Positions 61,839-64,000 of a stretch of DNA of 64,000 nt are shown piece after piece. A program made the translations under genes and the position numbers. Every line of letters begins with the position of its first letter. Within the stretch, counting starts at the first letter, position 1. The stretch is taken from contig NBAZ01000009.1 of the NCBI GenBank assembly GCA_002794735.1, forward strand, positions 372,001-436,000, given 5' to 3'. The notes under the pieces are model-generated. The model had not been told where the DNA came from. It searched no databases and was given only the letters and a program-made list of their open reading frames with translations. Source of the DNA: Pyrrhoderma lamaoense. Taxonomy: Eukaryota > Basidiomycota > Agaricomycetes > Hymenochaetales > Hymenochaetaceae.

Positions 61839-63207
61839 TTAGTTCGCTACGACTGTCCCCTTTTCCAAGATCTCCTCCTTAGTCTTTTCGCCTGTGACGA
61901 TGCTCCGTACAGCACCAAGGGCATGTGAGAAATCCGAAAAGAGCACATGAGGGATGTTTTCACGTTTGCAGTATTCATGTAGGTCATTCTCGTTGTCTGC
62001 CTTCAGTTTTACGAAGAGAACATCGGCATGACGGGCCGCAGACATGTCTGTTTCGCAACGAGATTGAATACGTTTAGTCCGAACATTAAGGGCTTTACAC
62101 TGCAATGGCATTGTTTACTCACCTGAGACACCATCGCCGAAAAAGAATAGGGTTGGGGGTTTTTCTAGCTTCTTGTATGGGAGAATGGCTTGAGATTTAT
62201 CATGTCCGAAACCGCTTTCAAGTCGAAGTTTTTGAGCTTGATCTACTCTGGGTAACAAGATAAATATGGGACATACCTAGACGGGTGTCTGTATTGGATC
62301 TCCCATTTGCCGTCTGGGAGGAATTTGACTTGGTTGGCAACTATATCGATAGTCGCCGCATCTTCTTCGCCAATAAGCTTCGATAAAACTGCGCGAATAA
62401 GTGGTTCCATGCCGCTATAAGGAGGAGCTAAACCGACGTATAGTAAACCTGTAAATGGAGTATATGCTTACCTAGATACTATAACGACCGGGATATCGTT
62501 TGATTTACAGAACTGGTAGAAGTCCTTGAAGCCTGGGTCGAGGTAGATATCTAAATTGCTGATTTTAGTAATACAGAAAGGTCTTATAATAGGATGACTA
62601 CGCAACTATTCTTCAAAATTTCCTTGCATTCGTCGAATGTGTGCTTCTCAGCAACACTGTCGAGCATTTCTTTAAACGCATCCCTAGGTCATAAACCAAT
62701 ATTTAGAGATACAGAATCGGATGGGTAAAAACCATTGGGCATTATTAAGGATCGAAACAATACGATGTATGACGAGAATCCTCACCTGAAAGTGACTCTT
62801 CCACTTAAAATCTCGAGATTTCCATCCCTTCTTTTCTGTTTCCCAAATCCAAGATTATCCGTCATGTCTGCGATAACGAATCGACGTGTGAGTGTAAGTC
62901 GAGAGCAATGGTCCTGCCACAATGCACTCATCGCTCATGTAGCGCGGACCAAAAGAGAAAGAAAACTGTACTCGCAGTCATTGCTGTCGTATGTAGTAAT
63001 TGTTCCATCCCTTTGAGTTGTGTATCACATATAAGCACTCGATTATACAGGCAGATAAGATTATAATAAGACGGAAACGAGTTCACGTATATGCACATGG
63101 TGGAGGTTCTTCGAAATAACATACCAATCTGAAAGTACAACAAACTTCTTATCTTGATGTAGAGGTGGGTATGGGAGTGTACTTTTTGGAGCCTCTTCTG
63201 AAGACAT
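61839..63207 (-). CDS. HAD-family phosphatase
   Basis: Minus strand from ATG 63207 (MSSEEAPKSTLPYPPLHQDK) to TAA at 61839, with about seven exons, all in frame without correction. HAD motif I is VVLSDWDGTITT (nucleophile Asp), motif II VVIVSSG, motif III the Lys in GFGHDKSQAI, and motif IV FFFGDGVSD. YDSNDYMTDNLGFG lies in the cap region. The protein resembles the fungal phosphatases related to yeast Pyp1 (YNL010W), which dephosphorylate small sugar or polyol phosphates, and to phosphoserine phosphatase-like enzymes; exact substrate unknown. The second intron uses a GC donor (GCGAGT), which alone gives the conserved Tyr of DSNDY. Confidence 0.87.
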
Positions 63208-64000
63208 TTCTATACAATTATTTGTATTCTAAGAGAATAGTATTAAAGCGGATAAAAATTGTGTCTCCCAATGACCACAGGGATGATAAAAAGGCACAAA
63301 ACGGACAGAGCGCCACGAACAGCGTTTCCCCACATATAATAAAATTATTCATATCACGTGTGAAGTCAAATATGTCCGGCAATAACGATGCTTGCCACAA
63401 CATCTTAAACTTCTTGGCATGTGGCTTGCTTATTGGCAACGAACGGGTTCCATTAGAGATCACATAATATGCTAGTTATCCTACTGCAAGCTATGGCCTC
63501 TCAAAAATGAAAGATAGATTCATTGCAGACCTGCTATAAGGATACTGACATACACTCAGTGAAACTCAGTGAATAAGCTAGTAACTGTGAAGCATAGTAT
63601 ACTTTCTACTGAGGTACTCAGTCTGGCTCTTGTGCTATGGGTCAACTACTCTTATTAATGGTGTTGACTACTAGAAAATTACTTACAGCTCAGCGTCCAC
63701 CTCTCTCAGAATTCTTACACCTGTACCGAATCAATCCCCTCATATCATATCATTAGATCCTCAGAAAAAAGGGACCCGCTAAGAGAATAGTGGTCGGAAA
63801 TCATCTCATCATATAAGAACACGTGTTACTGGCTCTCGGGCTTCATGGGACTTAATTTTAAGAGTCATATTAGGTATCAAGTATTCCAAAATAATCCTTA
63901 GGCGCGTGTTCTGTACGATACAAGTGGGGGCTGAGGACTTAACCATATGAATATGAGAAGTACTGACGTTCTGTTCAAGTGAGTACTCGAAAGGATTTCA
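63208..64000. other. right-end flank
   Basis: Upstream region of the phosphatase gene. ORFs at 63165-63467 are shadows or chance; no gene recognised before the window ends. Confidence 0.45.

Overview
The window looks like nuclear DNA of a filamentous basidiomycete, most likely an Agaricomycete. Genes carry many short introns of about 50-70 bases with GTRNGT donors and YAG/AAG acceptors. The protein families are typical of that group: DUF6699, GT90/CAP10, multi-exon P450, GHSLG class 3 lipase, the Gly/Ser-rich GPI-type protein, and an HSDLK kinase. No rRNA, convincing tRNA, CRISPR or prokaryotic operon structure was seen.

Left part (1-29 kb): a LIM-domain protein (minus, partial); a tandem pair of DUF4140/DUF4139 proteins (plus); a two-RRM RNA-binding protein (minus); a complete 14-exon P450 (plus); a secreted low-complexity protein with a Kex2-type site (plus); a secreted class 3 lipase (minus); an acid sphingomyelinase-like phosphodiesterase with a 7-base exon (plus); and a GT90 glycosyltransferase (plus).

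Middle part (29-50 kb) behaves as an accessory region. It holds a minus-strand array of four small, charged, multi-exon genes with a shared last-exon motif and a shared phase-2 intron, apparently one fast-diverging family. It also holds a 5'-truncated GH30 glucanase, an unknown His/Ser-rich protein, two zinc-independent MDR oxidoreductases plus a decayed third copy, two DUF6699 genes and possible relics of other enzymes.

Right part (50-64 kb): a short TA-flanked inverted-repeat element related to one at 8.8 kb, a third DUF6699 gene, an aldo-keto reductase, a protein kinase, a Gly/Ser-rich putative GPI-anchored protein and a HAD-family phosphatase.

A recurring oddity is that at least nine genes are broken only by single missing bases, about 20 in all, nearly every one in a C or G run. 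Adding one C/G restores the expected protein family each time, while other genes, some longer than 1000 codons, are perfect. I read this mainly as uneven consensus quality rather than biology, and annotate those genes as probably functional. The genes are individually transcribed; nothing suggests operons or one biosynthetic cluster.
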